Source: Sandaracinaceae bacterium (GTDB lineage Bacteria > Myxococcota_A > Polyangia > Polyangiales > Sandaracinaceae). From it: a stretch of DNA of 40,809 bases. Location: contig JAIBCE010000029.1 in assembly GCA_019694315.1 (NCBI GenBank), forward strand, positions 1 through 40,809, read 5' to 3'. Positions 40,054 to 40,809 of this stretch are shown here, one piece after another. Positions within the stretch are counted from its first letter, which is position 1. Each line of letters starts with the position of its first letter. Made by a program: the position numbers and the translations under genes. The notes under the pieces were generated by a model. That model had not been told where the DNA came from, searched no databases, and saw only the letters and a list, made by a program, of their open reading frames with translations.

Positions 40054-40809
40054 TCAGAGCCCGCAGCGCGCCTGGAACGCCTCGAAGGTCTCGTCGGCTC
40101 GCGGCAGATCGCAGTCGGGCCGATCGGAGCCCGCCGTGGTCGAGCCCTCGGCGGGCGCCGCCCCCGCGTCGTCCGCGCTGCCTTCCGCCGGCGCCTCGCC
40201 CGAGCCCTCGGCCGCAGCGTTGCAGCGTGCCTCGAACTGCTCGAACGACTCGTTCTCGCGCGGTAGGTCGCAATCGGCCGTGTCGGCCGCCGGCGCGGCC
40301 TCCGCGCCACCACCGCCGCCACCGTTGCAGCGTGCCTCGAAGTCGTCGAACGACTCGCCCTCGCGCGGCACATCGCAGTCGGCCGTGTCACCGCCGCCAC
40401 CGCCGCCGCTGCAGCGCGCCTCGAAGGCCTCGAAGGTCTCGCCCTCGCGGGGCACGTCACAGTCGGCCCCGCCCGCTTCGCCGCCTCCGGCTTCGCCTCC
40501 CGAGTCGGGCGTGGGCGTCACGTCTCCGCCACCGTCGCCCGGCGTCGGCTCGGCCGCGTGCGCGGTGAGCGGCGTGTAGCCGGGGATCAGCGCCGTCGTG
40601 AGGCTCGGCACGTACGTGATGATGAGGAGCGACGTCGCGAACACGCCGATGAACGGCAGCACCACGCGATAGAGATCGGGCACCGGACGACCGAAGCGGA
40701 AGCCCGCGATGAACAGGTTCAGGCCCATCGGCGGCATCAGGTAGCCGATCTCGAGGTTGATCAGGAACACGATGCCGAGGTGGTACGGGTCGATGTCGAA
40801 GTGCACCGC
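40054..40809 (-). CDS. TRAP transporter large permease, C-terminal part with Cys-repeat tail
   Basis: The frame is open through the right edge, so only the last about 252 residues are seen. The first about 75 match the end of the DctM (large permease) family: DPYHLGIVFLINLEIGYLMPPMGLNLFIAGFRFG, then YRVVLPFIGVFATSLLIITYVPSL. DctM normally ends soon after this helix. Here about 170 more residues follow, made of Gly/Ala/Glu/Pro linkers and four copies of an 18-residue motif with Cys at positions 2 and 18. The permease moves organic acids or similar solutes together with a binding protein and a small DctQ subunit, which should lie beyond the right edge. The gene shares a unit with the AsmA-like gene, 12 bp downstream. 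The tail's side of the membrane is uncertain. Confidence 0.85.
   Translation of the reverse strand, partial: AVHFDIDPYHLGIVFLINLEIGYLMPPMGLNLFIAGFRFGRPVPDLYRVVLPFIGVFATSLLIITYVPSLTTALIPGYTPLTAHAAEPTPGDGGGDVTPTPDSGGEAGGGEAGGADCDVPREGETFEAFEARCSGGGGGGDTADCDVPREGESFDDFEARCNGGGGGGAEAAPAADTADCDLPRENESFEQFEARCNAAAEGSGEAPAEGSADDAGAAPAEGSTTAGSDRPDCDLPRADETFEAFQARCGL
40063..40464 (-). repeat. Four copies of an 18-codon Cys-bearing motif
   Basis: Copies at 40411-40464, 40327-40380, 40222-40275 and 40063-40116, each 54 bp. Protein consensus: D-C-D-(V/L)-P-R-x-x-E-(S/T)-F-x-x-F-x-A-R-C. Spacers are 30, 51 and 105 bp and of low complexity (Gly, Ala, Glu, Pro). Residues 2 and 18 are always Cys. Confidence 0.95.

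Overview
The window is GC-rich, densely coded chromosomal DNA. The style points to a myxobacterium of the Polyangia (Sandaracinus-like). This rests on many secreted lipoproteins with Asp-Ala-Pro-rich linkers, cysteine-rich surface proteins with a MYXO-CTERM-like tail, an FHA-GAF-sigma54 activator, and long antisense open frames caused by extreme third-position GC. The genus is inferred, not shown. I see no rRNA, tRNA, CRISPR array, insertion sequence, prophage or recognisable defence island.

Layout. 1-3790 (minus): two tandem paralogous cysteine-rich secreted proteins, one cut by the left edge. 4029-9695 (plus): a HEAT-repeat lipoprotein, an FHA-GAF-sigma54 activator and a glycoside-hydrolase-like (DUF5722-type) lipoprotein. 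9721-19881: mixed small units, namely lipoproteins, a double zinc-ribbon membrane protein, a PAS/HD-GYP protein, a beta-helix lipoprotein, a VTT membrane protein, an ArsR/AHSA1 pair with a clear operator, a KAS III enzyme, DUF4136 and DUF4349 lipoproteins and a zinc-ribbon Nudix hydrolase. 19971-22010: a lipoprotein alpha/beta hydrolase. 22169-27921 (plus): the housekeeping block rpmH-rnpA-yidD-yidC-khpB, then a PHA-system-like small protein, dapA and dapB. 27980-33779 (minus): five genes including DUF1015 and aminopeptidase P. 33817-35527 (plus): a tiny membrane ORF, an unknown protein and a MerR-TPR fusion regulator. 35658-40809 (minus): a PPC-domain lipoprotein, a large L,D-transpeptidase lipoprotein with a small partner, an AsmA-like membrane protein and the C-terminal end of a TRAP transporter large permease.

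How it works together. The housekeeping core joins the L34 ribosomal protein, tRNA processing, membrane-protein insertion and the lysine/diaminopimelate branch. Much of the rest faces the cell envelope: at least nine predicted lipoproteins, two cysteine-rich surface proteins, an L,D-transpeptidase and a TRAP permease.

The most unusual points are: (1) the TRAP permease ends in four copies of an 18-residue motif with Cys at positions 2 and 18, separated by Gly/Ala/Glu-rich linkers; (2) about nine genes have a TANNNT -10-like hexamer ending only 6-10 nt before the start codon, which suggests leaderless transcription is common here; (3) a perfect ArsR-type palindrome fills exactly the -35/-10 spacer of the arsR promoter, and the arsR frame runs 112 bp into the next gene; (4) a MerR-type DNA-binding domain is fused to TPRs. 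I found no complete new multi-gene system that I could defend from sequence alone.
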